Notes: generated from the letters alone by a model not told the origin. A stretch of 64,000 nucleotides of DNA from Hungatella hathewayi WAL-18680 (GCF_000235505.1 NZ_JH379027.1:124001-188000); one strand, 5' to 3'. Shown: positions 35,110-44,287, counted from the first letter of the stretch. Numbers and translations: made by a program.

Positions 35110-35862
35110 ATGAAGACAGATAAGATTTTAGCAACACGCACCCATAAAATCATCTACAAAGTCGGTGATACTGCAGTAAAAGTATTTGATAAGAATTACC
35201 CGAAGGCTGATGTGTTGAATGAAGCTCTGAATCAGGCGAGAGTGGAAGAGACAGGTCTTCCGATTCCGAGAGTCCTGGGCGTTAATGTAACGGAGGACGG
35301 CAACTGGTGTATCACCTCCGATTATGTGGAGGGACGTACCCTTCAGGAAATTATGGATGAAGACCCGAAGAATCTTGATAAATACATGCGCGATTTCGTG
35401 GCCCTCCAGCTGGAGGTACATAGCAAAAAGGCGCCACTGCTGACAAAGCTGAAAGATAAATGGGATGGAAAAATCATCTCCCTGACAGCCATCAGCGCCA
35501 CGGTCCGCTATGAACTGAGAACGCGTCTGTCCAGTATGCCAAAGCATACGAAGGTGCTTCACGGTGACTTCAACCCAACCAACGTAATTGTAGATGCGAA
35601 AGGCCAGTATCATATCTTAGACTGGTCCCATGCAACCCAGGGTAACGCCTCCGCGGATGCGGCTACCACATATCTGCTGTTTGCACTTCATGACCAGAAG
35701 ATGGCTGATTTGTACATGGATACCTTCTGCGAGATGAGCGATACCGCAAAACAGTATGTCCAGAGATGGCTGCCGATTACGGCTGCGTCCAGACTGGGCA
35801 AGGGGATTCCAGGGGAGAAAGACCTGCTTGAGAAGTGGCTGGATGTTGTTGAGTATGAGTAA
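35110..35862 (+). CDS. APH/choline-kinase-fold phosphotransferase
   Basis: The 250-residue protein has the aminoglycoside-phosphotransferase fold: an N-terminal lobe (KIIYKVGDTAVKVFDKNYPKAD), the catalytic Brenner motif HGDFNPTNVI, and the metal-binding ILDWSHATQG. Many such proteins in gut Clostridia are not resistance enzymes; the substrate here is unknown. It lies 27 bases after adhE, so it is probably co-transcribed and shares its redox control. GGGAG precedes the ATG. Confidence 0.8.
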   Translation: MKTDKILATRTHKIIYKVGDTAVKVFDKNYPKADVLNEALNQARVEETGLPIPRVLGVNVTEDGNWCITSDYVEGRTLQEIMDEDPKNLDKYMRDFVALQLEVHSKKAPLLTKLKDKWDGKIISLTAISATVRYELRTRLSSMPKHTKVLHGDFNPTNVIVDAKGQYHILDWSHATQGNASADAATTYLLFALHDQKMADLYMDTFCEMSDTAKQYVQRWLPITAASRLGKGIPGEKDLLEKWLDVVEYE

Positions 35863-35891
35863 GATTGTGTTTCTATCATAAATTGTTTGGA

Positions 35892-35940
35892 GAAGACTCT
35901 CCGGAGACCATCATAAATCGGTTTCCGGGGAGTTTTTTTC
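35892..35940 (+). terminator. Terminator of the adhE operon
   Basis: GACTCTCCGGAGACC pairs with GGTTTCCGGGGAGTT with three G-U pairs, followed by a T run. Confidence 0.8.
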
Positions 35941-35958
35941 GTTTATTTTAAAAATGTA

Positions 35959-35989
35959 TTGACCTTATACTTAGTGCACCCCTTATAAT
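35959..35989 (+). promoter_or_regulatory. MerR-type promoter with 19-bp spacer
   Basis: TTGACC (35959-35964) and TATAAT (35984-35989) are 19 bases apart, the stretched spacing typical of promoters twisted by MerR proteins. It lies just upstream of a MerR gene, so autoregulation is likely. Confidence 0.65.
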
Positions 35990-36018
35990 AACGGTAATGA
36001 AAGAAAGAGGTGGGGCAG

Positions 36019-36864
36019 ATGAATATAAAAGAGTTAGAACGATTGACAGGTGTGACAAAGCAGAATATCCGGTTTTATGAGAAGAAAGGTCTGCTGACTC
36101 CCGACAGAAATCCACAAAATGATTATCGGGAATATACGGAGGATGATGTGGCGATTCTTCAGACCATCAAGATGTTTCGGAAGCTGGAGATATCCATTGA
36201 AGATATCCGGCGGATACTGAATCAGGAGGTGGAGCTGGGAGATATGATAGAGAAACATTTAAAAGAACTGACGGACCAGCAGAGCCATCTGAAGGCTTCC
36301 ATTGAAATCTGCCGACAGCTGACAGATAAAGATCTGGAGAGTCTCAATGTCCCGGAGGTTCTTGAGAAGATGCAGGAGATTGAAAGGAGAGGAGGTAAGT
36401 TTATGGATATTATCGAAGATTATAAAAAAGTCGTGGAATGTGAGGGGAAGAAGGAGTTTTCATTTGTACCGGATACGATGGCGCTGACACCGAGAGAATT
36501 TACGGATGCACTTCTTCAGTTTGCTAATGAGAATAATCTGAATATTACCATCACAAAAGAGAGTATGTATCCGAGATTTCTGCTGGACGGGATTGAATAT
36601 GAGGCGGACCGTGTATTTGGCCGTTTGGGAGCGGTGATACGGTGTCATATGGTAAATCCTGAGGAAGGGGAAGCGTGGGATGTCCCGCAGGAGAGACGGG
36701 AAAAATTGAAACTGGTACATCAGCTGATAGCGCCTGTTATCATGATTGTATGTGTGCTGCTATTCTGGGCTAGCCGGCAATTTACCTTGGCGTCCCTGCT
36801 GGTTGCCTTGAGTGCGGCCATTATATGGATAGCTTATCTGATAGTTTACCGCAATATCAAATAA
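36019..36864 (+). CDS. MerR-family regulator with C-terminal membrane segments
   Basis: The 281-residue protein begins with a MerR helix-turn-helix and wing (MNIKELERLTGVTKQNIRFYEKKGLL, read in two parts) and a dimer coiled coil. A middle domain follows. Two hydrophobic segments close it (APVIMIVCVLLFWAS, LLVALSAAIIWIAYLIV), so it may be membrane-attached, which is unusual for MerR. The ATG at 36019 has AGAGG eight bases away; a GTG at 36010 overlaps that site. Target unknown, possibly its own promoter. Confidence 0.85.
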   Translation: MNIKELERLTGVTKQNIRFYEKKGLLTPDRNPQNDYREYTEDDVAILQTIKMFRKLEISIEDIRRILNQEVELGDMIEKHLKELTDQQSHLKASIEICRQLTDKDLESLNVPEVLEKMQEIERRGGKFMDIIEDYKKVVECEGKKEFSFVPDTMALTPREFTDALLQFANENNLNITITKESMYPRFLLDGIEYEADRVFGRLGAVIRCHMVNPEEGEAWDVPQERREKLKLVHQLIAPVIMIVCVLLFWASRQFTLASLLVALSAAIIWIAYLIVYRNIK

Positions 36865-36933
36865 AAAACCGTGTCAACCGGACTTGATTCCGCCCTATGC
36901 AAATACAACGGCCTATGCTATAATTTATCTATT

Positions 36934-37914
36934 ATGAAAACTTACATCGTATTTGACTTAGAGTGGAACCAGAGTCCACAGGGAAAAGAAAATTCCATAG
37001 AGGAACTGCCTTTTGAGATTATCGAGATTGGTGCGGTCAAGCTGGATGAGCGGTTTCAGATGGTGGCGGAGTACCATCGTCTGATTTCTCCCCAGGTGTA
37101 CCGGCAGCTGCATTACAAGATATCCGAAGTGACACATATGGATATGAAGGAGCTTCAGAAAGACGGACTTGATTTTAAGCAGGTGATAGAGGAGTTTATT
37201 GCCTGGTGTGGGGATGATTATACCTTTTGTACCTGGGGACCCATGGATTTGACAGAACTGCAGCGGAATATGAGCTATTATCATGTGGAGATACCTTTTA
37301 AGAAGCCATTGTTTTATTATGATGTGCAGAAGCTGTATGCACTTCTCCACGGCGATATCAAGGCGAAGCCGTCACTCGATACGGCGGTGGGAGAACTTGA
37401 TATCAAGGAGGAGCGGCCGTTTCACCGGGCGCTGGATGATGCCTATTATACCGGAAAAGTGATGCAGAGGCTGGATTTTGTGGAAGCGGAGCCCTATCTG
37501 TCCGTGGACTATTTCCGGCTGCCGGGAGACAAGGCGGAGGAGATTTATCTGGAATTCCCGGATTACGCCAAATATGTGTCCAGAACCTTTGAGAACAAGG
37601 AGGATGCGCTGGCGGATAAGACGGTGACGGATATGCTGTGCCGCAGATGCCGGCGGATGCTGCGCAAGAAAGTCCGCTGGTTTTCCTTTAACCAGAAGAC
37701 CTATCTGTGCCTGGCAGTTTGTCCGGAGCACGGATTTGTCCGCGGGAAAATCCGCATGAAGAAGTCGGATGATGGACGGGTTTATGTGGTGAAGACCATG
37801 AAGCTGGTGGATGATGATGGGGCCCAGAGTGTCTATGAGCGGAAAGAGGAGCTCAAAAAGCGCCGCAACGAAAAGCACAAAATAAAAAGGGCCGAAAGGC
37901 GTAACCATGGATAA
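36934..37914 (+). CDS. DEDDh 3'-5' exonuclease (DnaQ/KapD-like)
   Basis: The 326-residue protein has ExoI FDLEWNQ near the start, ExoII around TWGPMDLTELQ, and ExoIII HRALDDAYYTGKVM with the catalytic His. A zinc-ribbon-like Cys pair (LCRRCRRM, with LAVCPEHG) and a basic C-terminal tail follow, suggesting RNA or DNA binding. The family starts at this ATG (M-x-x-YIVFDLEW). No ribosome site precedes it; TATAAT at 36919-36924 lies ten bases before the ATG, so the mRNA may be leaderless. Confidence 0.85.
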   Translation: MKTYIVFDLEWNQSPQGKENSIEELPFEIIEIGAVKLDERFQMVAEYHRLISPQVYRQLHYKISEVTHMDMKELQKDGLDFKQVIEEFIAWCGDDYTFCTWGPMDLTELQRNMSYYHVEIPFKKPLFYYDVQKLYALLHGDIKAKPSLDTAVGELDIKEERPFHRALDDAYYTGKVMQRLDFVEAEPYLSVDYFRLPGDKAEEIYLEFPDYAKYVSRTFENKEDALADKTVTDMLCRRCRRMLRKKVRWFSFNQKTYLCLAVCPEHGFVRGKIRMKKSDDGRVYVVKTMKLVDDDGAQSVYERKEELKKRRNEKHKIKRAERRNHG

Positions 37915-39271
37915 TCAGAAAACAATCTTATTTGAGCAGGCACCCATACCGAGTGCGGTCATGAAACTGGCGGTTCCGACAGTTTTGAGTTCGCTGGTTA
38001 TGGTACTGTACAATCTGGCAGATACCTATTTTGTGGGAATGCTAAACAATCCGATACAGAATGCGGCGGTGACGCTGGCGGCTCCTGTGCTGCTGGCGTT
38101 TAACGCTGTCAACAACCTGTTTGGCGTGGGCAGTTCCAGCATGATGAGCCGGGCGCTTGGACGAAAAGAATATGAGACGGTACGGCAGAGTTCCGCTTTT
38201 GGCTTTTACTGTGCGCTGTTTAGTGGAATTTTGCTGTCACTGATGTGTACGGTGTTCCGCCAGCCGCTGTTAGGAATTCTGGGGGCGGATGTCAATACCA
38301 TAGAGGCTACGGAAGGGTATTTGATCTGGACGGTTACCTTCGGTGCGGTTCCTGCCATTTTGAATGTGGTGCTGGCGTATATGGTGCGCTCGGAGGGAGC
38401 GTCTCTTCATGCCAGTATCGGTACCATGAGCGGCTGCCTTTTGAATATTATCATTGACCCGATATTTATTATGCCCTGGGGGCTGAATATGGGGGCGGCA
38501 GGAGCCGGATTGGCCACGTTTTTGTCTAACTGTGTGGCGTGTATCTACTTCTTTGTGCTGCTTTACAGGAAGCGGGGGAATACCTATATCAGCATTCGGC
38601 CAAGGGAGTTTGGATTCCGGAAACTGATTGTTCTTGGGGTATGCGGAGTCGGCATTCCCGCGTCGATTCAGAATCTGCTGAACGTGACGGGAATGACCAT
38701 TTTAAACAACTTTACTTCTACATACGGAGCGGACGCGGTGGCGGCCATGGGAATTACCCAGAAGATTAATATGGTGCCCTTGCAGATTGCCATGGGATTT
38801 TCCCAGGGGATCATGCCGCTTATCAGTTATACCTATGCCAGCGGGAACCACAAGCGGATGAAGGAAGCCATCTTCTTTACCATGAAAACGCTGCTTCCAT
38901 TCCTGATATGTGTCTCCCTGGCTTATTATACCTTCGCAGGCGGATTGACGAAATCGTTCATGAATAATCCAACGATTATCGCATACGGGACAAGATTTTT
39001 GCGGGGCTTCTGTCTGAGCCTTCCGTTTATGTGTATGGACTTTATCGCGGTGGGTGTCTTCCAGGCCATCGGAATGGGAAGGTCAGCTCTGGTCTTCGCC
39101 ATTCTCAGGAAGATTATGCTGGAGATTCCGGCGCTCTATATTCTCAACTATCTGTTCCCGCTCTACGGGCTTACCTACGCCCAGTTTACGGCGGAGCTGG
39201 TGCTGTCTATCGCGGCGATTGTGATGTTGAGAAGGATATTTGTAAAACTGCAGAAAACAGAATATTTATGA
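37907..39271 (+). CDS. MATE-family efflux transporter
   Basis: The 454-residue protein has about twelve membrane segments in two homologous halves and the usual start (PIPSAVMKLAVPTVLSSLVMVLYNLADTYF, read as two parts). It should export cationic compounds with sodium or proton. It overlaps the exonuclease gene by eight bases, so the two are coupled. Its stop overlaps that of the convergent response-regulator gene, with no terminator between. Confidence 0.9.
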   Translation: MDNQKTILFEQAPIPSAVMKLAVPTVLSSLVMVLYNLADTYFVGMLNNPIQNAAVTLAAPVLLAFNAVNNLFGVGSSSMMSRALGRKEYETVRQSSAFGFYCALFSGILLSLMCTVFRQPLLGILGADVNTIEATEGYLIWTVTFGAVPAILNVVLAYMVRSEGASLHASIGTMSGCLLNIIIDPIFIMPWGLNMGAAGAGLATFLSNCVACIYFFVLLYRKRGNTYISIRPREFGFRKLIVLGVCGVGIPASIQNLLNVTGMTILNNFTSTYGADAVAAMGITQKINMVPLQIAMGFSQGIMPLISYTYASGNHKRMKEAIFFTMKTLLPFLICVSLAYYTFAGGLTKSFMNNPTIIAYGTRFLRGFCLSLPFMCMDFIAVGVFQAIGMGRSALVFAILRKIMLEIPALYILNYLFPLYGLTYAQFTAELVLSIAAIVMLRRIFVKLQKTEYL

Positions 39272-39958
39272 TTCACGCATCCGGTACCCAACGCCGATTT
39301 CGGTAAATATGTATTCCGGCGCGGCCGTATCCTTCTCGATTTTGCGGCGGATATGGGCCATATTTACACGGAGTATCTGGTTATTGTCATCGGTGTAGGG
39401 TCCCCAGATTTCCTTCATCAGGTAATCGTAAGTGAGGACTCTCCCCGCCTGTTTTGCCAGGATGGATACAATCTTGTACTCGATTTGGGTAAGGCTGATG
39501 ACTTCCTCCCCCAGAGTGACAAGGCGGCGCTCAAAGTCGATGGTCAAATCCCCTGCATGATAGACGGTGGATTCCGTCGCCTCGGAGGTGGAGCGGTGTC
39601 TGAGGGCCGTTCTGATACGGGCCAGCAGTTCTCCTGTGCCGAAGGGCTTGGTGATATAATCATCAGCGCCGGAATCCAGCGCTTTCACTTTTTCCGCCTC
39701 CTGGGTTCTGGCAGAAATGATAATGACGGGTACTTTGGAGAAGCTGCGTATTTTATTCAGCACATCCAGCCCGTCCATATCCGGCAGACCCAAATCCAGC
39801 AGTACAATATCAGGGCATTGGGAAGCTGTCAGGGAAATGCCGTCGGCGCCGGTGGCCGCCGTCACTACTTTGTAGTCTGCCGATTCAAGGGTGGTCTCCA
39901 TAAAACTGCAAATATTCTTTTCATCTTCGATAATAACCGCTATCTGCTTATGATTCAT
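39266..39958 (-). CDS. KdpE-like response regulator (OmpR family)
   Basis: The 230-residue protein has a receiver domain with phospho-acceptor Asp55 (DIVLLDLGLPDMDG) and a winged-helix output domain (VISLTQIEYKIVSILAKQAG, ending GVGYRMRES). It is closest in feel to KdpE. It overlaps the sensor kinase gene by 11 bases, so the pair is co-translated. No kdpABC potassium pump lies in the window, so the target may be elsewhere or different. Confidence 0.88.
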   Translation of the reverse strand: MNHKQIAVIIEDEKNICSFMETTLESADYKVVTAATGADGISLTASQCPDIVLLDLGLPDMDGLDVLNKIRSFSKVPVIIISARTQEAEKVKALDSGADDYITKPFGTGELLARIRTALRHRSTSEATESTVYHAGDLTIDFERRLVTLGEEVISLTQIEYKIVSILAKQAGRVLTYDYLMKEIWGPYTDDNNQILRVNMAHIRRKIEKDTAAPEYIFTEIGVGYRMRES

Positions 39959-41024
39959 AATGTCCCTCTCCTATTGGTAATGTAAATATAAACTCTGCTC
40001 CGTCTTCATGATTCCGTGCAAATAAATCGCCGTGATGTGCATTGACAATGGTCTTACAGATGGACAGCCCGATGCCCATTCCCTTGTGGGAATCACTGCA
40101 CTGCCCGGAAGCGGGGGCGCCGCCGTCAAACAGGGTGGGAATAATCGCTTCGTCGATTCCCTTGCCGTGGTCCTTGATAGAGAACCTGGCAAAATGTTCA
40201 TCCGTGGTGACGATCAACTCAATTGGCGCGTCGCTGTTTGAGTGGTACACGGCATTTTCCAGAAGGTTGATAATCACCTGCTCTATCAGAGTGGCATCCA
40301 TGGGAACCATGATGAAGTCCTCTGGGATATTCACCTGAACGGCCGCATCCGGAAGACGTTTGTGAAAGCGGATGACCGCATCCGGGATGACTTCTTCCAA
40401 CGGTTCCAGTGTAGTGACAACGCTGGCGCCTTCCCCCTGTATCCTTGTCACGGATAGCAGGTTTTCCACCATATTTAAAAGCCAGTTGGCATCCTCGGAA
40501 ATGTTGTGAATCAGGTGGGTCTTCTCCTCCTCCGTCATGGCATCCCCGTGCTCCAGATAATTATCTGTTGTGCCGATAATGCTGGTCAGGGGGGTGCGCA
40601 AATCGTGGGAGATGGCCCGCAGCAGGTTGGCCCGCATTTTCTCTTTTTCCGCTTCCATCAGAAGATGCTCCCGCTCATTGAGAATCCGTGTCTGCTCCTT
40701 TAAATGGGTGGTCAGGGTGCTGGTCATGGCGGTGATAAACATCAGTGCGATGAAGGTCAGCGGATATCCGTCCAGCGTAAAGTTTAATTCCATAAAAGGA
40801 TAGGTGAAGATAAAATTGATGAAGACGACGGATACGCAGGATGCGATGATACCCGGCACATAGCCTTCCGTCCGCCTGGCAATCAGCATTGCCGCCAGCG
40901 CGTATATGATGGCCACGTTGGTAGTATTTTCCGTGGTTACGAAGAAAAGGGCGGCAATGGCGGTGGCAATGGACAGATAGGCGGAGGTCACGATGATATT
41001 GTGCCGTAAGTCCTTCTTGGACAT
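39948..41024 (-). CDS. KdpD-like sensor kinase lacking the N-terminal KdpD domain
   Basis: The 358-residue protein begins directly with the four-helix DUF4118 membrane region (about 10-105), then a short linker, HisKA with the phospho-His140 (RAISHDLRTPLTS), and an ATPase domain with the N box (LLENAVYHS) and DHGKGID and GMGIGLSI boxes. Full KdpD has a further 350-residue cytoplasmic sensor and Usp domain at the front; this one lacks it. GGAG precedes the ATG. Signal unknown; potassium or membrane state is possible. Confidence 0.88.
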   Translation of the reverse strand: MSKKDLRHNIIVTSAYLSIATAIAALFFVTTENTTNVAIIYALAAMLIARRTEGYVPGIIASCVSVVFINFIFTYPFMELNFTLDGYPLTFIALMFITAMTSTLTTHLKEQTRILNEREHLLMEAEKEKMRANLLRAISHDLRTPLTSIIGTTDNYLEHGDAMTEEEKTHLIHNISEDANWLLNMVENLLSVTRIQGEGASVVTTLEPLEEVIPDAVIRFHKRLPDAAVQVNIPEDFIMVPMDATLIEQVIINLLENAVYHSNSDAPIELIVTTDEHFARFSIKDHGKGIDEAIIPTLFDGGAPASGQCSDSHKGMGIGLSICKTIVNAHHGDLFARNHEDGAEFIFTLPIGEGHYES

Positions 41025-41054
41025 GGTTTCGTTCTCCTTATGTTGAGTACTGAA

Positions 41055-42545
41055 TTACTTTTTCCTAAATGGGAACTTGATGTTCCAGCGGCGTTTGGAT
41101 GGTTTCAGGGTGTAGGAAGAGCGTTTCTGTTCCATCAGCAAATCAAATTCTACCGACGAATATCCAATCTCCTGAAGCCGCTGTAACCGTTTCTCACGGC
41201 GCCGGTTGCGCTCAGAAGCCTCTTTCCGCTCCAGATACCCTTTTACCATGATGATAATAGTAATCAACAGAGCCAGGGCCACGACGACAGCCAGAACGGT
41301 CCACACAATAGGAGGAATCTTGATCGGTTCCTTTTTTACAGGTTCCGGCTCCGGCACGGTGGTGCTCTCCAGCGTGATGTCAGCGATATCTGCCAAGGTG
41401 GTAGCCGGTATGGCAGGGCCTGAGATATCGGAGGTCTTAAGCTCCAGGTAGGTGGCGCCCACCGCTCTGTCGCCTAGCTGATACTGAATCTTTGCAATGG
41501 CATCTGCAGGGTCGGCATCACTCAAATCGTAAGTAATGCTGGAGGTGACAGAGGAGAAATCCGTATTCTTCGGAAGCGTTACCCGGCTGGTTTTGTCAAG
41601 CATCAGCCCGGATAAGTTGGAGGCGGATAAACCGGCTATAGTCATGTCGTTCTCAATGGACGTGTAAGTGTTGTCATAGTCGGAAGCTACCACCGACTGA
41701 AAGTTCTGGAATCCGAAATCCAGGAGCTTCCTTGTGTCGCTGTAATGCGTTTGATGGCCGTTTAAGATGACACTGACCAGTGTCATGCCGTCACGTTTCG
41801 CAAAGGTGACCAGTGTGTTGCCTGCCAGAGACGTGTAGCCGGTTTTCCCTCCAAAGGCGCCGGAGTAATATTCGGCAGAATTCTTCTTAATCATCTTGTG
41901 GCCAGGATAGATGCGGGCTCCGTCCGGATTTCTTTTTGTGACAGGAAGGTCATAGTACAGAGTGGAATCAATATCCACAAAAGTTTCGTTCTTTAAGGCG
42001 GCCTGTCCAATCAGGGCCATGTCATAGACAGAGGTGTAGTGGTCCGGGTTGTTTAATCCGCTCGGATTGGCAAAATTGGAGTCCTGGCAGCCGAGAGAGG
42101 CCGCTTTCTGGTTCATAAGAACCGCAAAGTCCTCTGTGGTGCCGGCCACGTGTTCCGCCAGCGCGTTGGCCACCTCGTTGGCCGATTTTAACAGCATGGC
42201 ATAGAGACAGTCCCGGACGCTCAAGGTGTCCCCCACGTCCAGTCCCGCGCTGCTGCTGTTGGATTCTACGTTGTAAACAGCATTATGGGAAAATGTTACG
42301 GTCTCGTTTAAATCGCAGTTTTCGATGACGATTAAGGCCGTTAGAATTTTTGTGATACTGGCCGGGAAATAGGGGATATGGGCGTTCTTACTGTAAAGAA
42401 TCGTCCCGGTATCCGCATCCATGACAATACCGCCTTCTGCTTCGATTGAGACGTCAGAAGGCCAGTCAGGGGCCGCATATGTGTTGGTTGTAAAAATTCC
42501 TATGCTTATGATGAGGCACAAGAGTACTGCTATCATTTTTTTCAT
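41055..42545 (-). CDS. D-alanyl-D-alanine carboxypeptidase (PBP5 family)
   Basis: The 496-residue enzyme trims the terminal D-Ala of peptidoglycan stem peptides outside the cell. It has a signal peptide (ends near NTYA), the catalytic S63-ITK66 box, S121-A-N123, and K234-T-G. A beta-rich PBP5 C-terminal domain follows. The end differs from classical PBP5: instead of an amphipathic anchor it has a true membrane helix (WTVLAVVVALALLITIIIM) and a basic cytoplasmic tail of about 70 residues. GGAG precedes the ATG. Confidence 0.93.
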   Translation of the reverse strand: MKKMIAVLLCLIISIGIFTTNTYAAPDWPSDVSIEAEGGIVMDADTGTILYSKNAHIPYFPASITKILTALIVIENCDLNETVTFSHNAVYNVESNSSSAGLDVGDTLSVRDCLYAMLLKSANEVANALAEHVAGTTEDFAVLMNQKAASLGCQDSNFANPSGLNNPDHYTSVYDMALIGQAALKNETFVDIDSTLYYDLPVTKRNPDGARIYPGHKMIKKNSAEYYSGAFGGKTGYTSLAGNTLVTFAKRDGMTLVSVILNGHQTHYSDTRKLLDFGFQNFQSVVASDYDNTYTSIENDMTIAGLSASNLSGLMLDKTSRVTLPKNTDFSSVTSSITYDLSDADPADAIAKIQYQLGDRAVGATYLELKTSDISGPAIPATTLADIADITLESTTVPEPEPVKKEPIKIPPIVWTVLAVVVALALLITIIIMVKGYLERKEASERNRRREKRLQRLQEIGYSSVEFDLLMEQKRSSYTLKPSKRRWNIKFPFRKK

Positions 42546-42641
42546 TTATAAAATCTCTCCATACGTATGTCTTAGTAAAAAGGCAAAAATACACCTATGT
42601 TACAGTATATGCCATTTTAGGAGACAAGTAAAGAAATTGTG

Positions 42642-43325
42642 TTATTTTTTCTGCCTGCGGAGGTAGAAAAAGCAGGCCAGAAAAAGGATAAGAACAGATA
42701 TCCCGTAGGTCAAAGCAATTCTGGCGGCCGTGTCCATGAAGAAAGGCTCCGGCACGATATTGATAAGCAAATCGGTGGCCGGGTCCAGAATCCATAAATC
42801 GTTGTTGAAGAAAATATGGTGGAACATCACAAAGTATTTGTTAAAATCTGTGGATATAATTCCAGCCAGCACACAGATAAGGGCGAAAAACAGACCGGTA
42901 CCAATGCAGATACTCTTCGGAAGTATCTTTTTTACATTGGACTTTAACAGGAACAGGGCAATCACACAGACAGCCGCCACCGCCAGGCAGATTCTCCGAA
43001 TCATCAAAGCCGCCAGGAACAGCCCCTGCACGTCCACCATATGGGCGATTTCCCGCTCGTTAAAGAATTCTCTCTGCACGCCGCCCACCGTAGTCTCCAC
43101 ATGCAGGTCCGCCCGGTCGCCCCGCAGGAAGGCCATCATCTCTTTCGTCACGTCAAGCAAGTCGTCCATCTCCATGTTGACGTCGGCAGTTACGTTGTAC
43201 TTGGCGTATTCTTTCTCATAGTAACCGGGAGTCCAGTAGGCGACGGCTTCTACGGATGTGATTAGTAAGATTATCATCAGGCAGAAGGAACATAGGATGC
43301 CTGCAAAGTAGCGTAATATAGACAT
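42642..43325 (-). CDS. DUF1461/TIGR01906-like membrane protein
   Basis: The 227-residue protein has four or five membrane segments and one outer loop of about 90 residues between the first two (YWTPGYYEKEYAKYNV onward, including EREIAHMVDVQGLF). These features match the DUF1461 family, whose function is not known. GGAG precedes the ATG. It is on the same strand as the carboxypeptidase gene, about 100 bases away. Confidence 0.75.
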   Translation of the reverse strand: MSILRYFAGILCSFCLMIILLITSVEAVAYWTPGYYEKEYAKYNVTADVNMEMDDLLDVTKEMMAFLRGDRADLHVETTVGGVQREFFNEREIAHMVDVQGLFLAALMIRRICLAVAAVCVIALFLLKSNVKKILPKSICIGTGLFFALICVLAGIISTDFNKYFVMFHHIFFNNDLWILDPATDLLINIVPEPFFMDTAARIALTYGISVLILFLACFFYLRRQKK

Positions 43326-43420
43326 ATGATTTACTCCTTATTGTTGTGGTTGGTGGTAAGTAATTGTGGAATTTATTATAGCACTGAATGTCATAATAGA
43401 AAACAAAAGATTTGATATTT

Positions 43421-43460
43421 GACAGACCATCACCAGATGAAAATACGGCGGTGGCCTGTC
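43421..43460. terminator. Hairpin after the GntR gene
   Basis: GACAGACCATCACC (43421-43434) pairs with GGTGGCCTGTC (43450-43460), imperfectly. The T tract is weak on the minus strand, so termination strength is uncertain. Confidence 0.5.
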
Positions 43461-43470
43461 TATTATATTA

Positions 43471-44175
43471 CTAAAAATCTAGTTTATCTAATTCATCTTT
43501 ATAACTTTGCGGAGAAGGAGAAACAAAAACTTGCTGATTGTAGAAATAATTAAAAGCAGCCTGCCGACAGTTTTCTAAATGTGATTTCATTAGTTTCTCA
43601 GCGTTATCTATATCTTTCTTTAACAATGCAGATAAAAGTTCCAGATGTTCTGCCCGTGCGTCGTGAATCTGTACCTGATTCTGTTTGCTGGATATAATGA
43701 CTCTTGTATTTTCATCAAATACGCGATGCATCATATCAATAAGATATTTATTTCCGCAGTGTTCAATGATAAACAGGTGCATGGCAGTATCAAGTCGGAA
43801 CCCATTGCGGATATCAACCAGTTCCTCTTCAAATTTATTGCAAAAAGCAAGTAGTTCTTGTTCCGGAAGATAAGGGGCCGCCATGCGCAGGGTGATGGGC
43901 TCAATTTCAATTCTTGTCTGAAATAACTGAATAATATTGCTCAGCAGGATATCAGTTACATAGAGACCCTTTTTGGGCATAATTTTGATAAATCCGTCCA
44001 TCTCCAAACGACTGATAGCTTCACGGACCGGTGTTCGGCTTAAATTTAATTCTGCAGACAACTGGGCTTCATTGATGATGGAACCAGGAGGATAGACACA
44101 GTTGATTAATCTCTCTTTTAAAATTTGGTAAACTTCATTTTTCAGATTGCGATTGGCAATAGTATTGGCTGGCAT
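43471..44175 (-). CDS. GntR-family regulator with FCD domain
   Basis: The 234-residue protein has the N-terminal winged helix (INEAQLSAELNLSRTPVREA, then ISRLEMDGFIKI) and an all-helical FCD ligand domain with metal/ligand-type residues (DTAMHLFIIEHCGN). Such regulators often sense sugar acids or related small acids. It is divergent from the cupin/GH3/ABC operon, and the 250-base shared region carries two clear palindromes. GAGG precedes the ATG. Confidence 0.88.
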   Translation of the reverse strand: MPANTIANRNLKNEVYQILKERLINCVYPPGSIINEAQLSAELNLSRTPVREAISRLEMDGFIKIMPKKGLYVTDILLSNIIQLFQTRIEIEPITLRMAAPYLPEQELLAFCNKFEEELVDIRNGFRLDTAMHLFIIEHCGNKYLIDMMHRVFDENTRVIISSKQNQVQIHDARAEHLELLSALLKKDIDNAEKLMKSHLENCRQAAFNYFYNQQVFVSPSPQSYKDELDKLDF

Positions 44176-44196
44176 ATGAATTCCCTCAGTCTTTCT

Positions 44197-44208
44197 GTAA
44201 CATGTTAC
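44197..44208. promoter_or_regulatory. Palindrome upstream of the GntR gene
   Basis: GTAACATGTTAC is a perfect 12-bp palindrome 22 bases before the GntR start, placed to autoregulate. GTATAGTATAC follows a few bases further on. Confidence 0.5.
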
Positions 44209-44287
44209 GTATAGTATACATCAAGTGTATTATATCGCGTTGTAAAGTAAATATCAACAGAAAAAACTACCTAACTTGCTTTTGATG

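Noticed and set aside
35110-35862. Aminoglycoside resistance gene
   Set aside because: The fold matches, but the position behind adhE and lack of resistance-gene context do not support a resistance role.
36871-36933. N-terminal extension of the exonuclease from the GTG at 36871
   Set aside because: The family begins at the ATG at 36934 and the extension has no conserved features.
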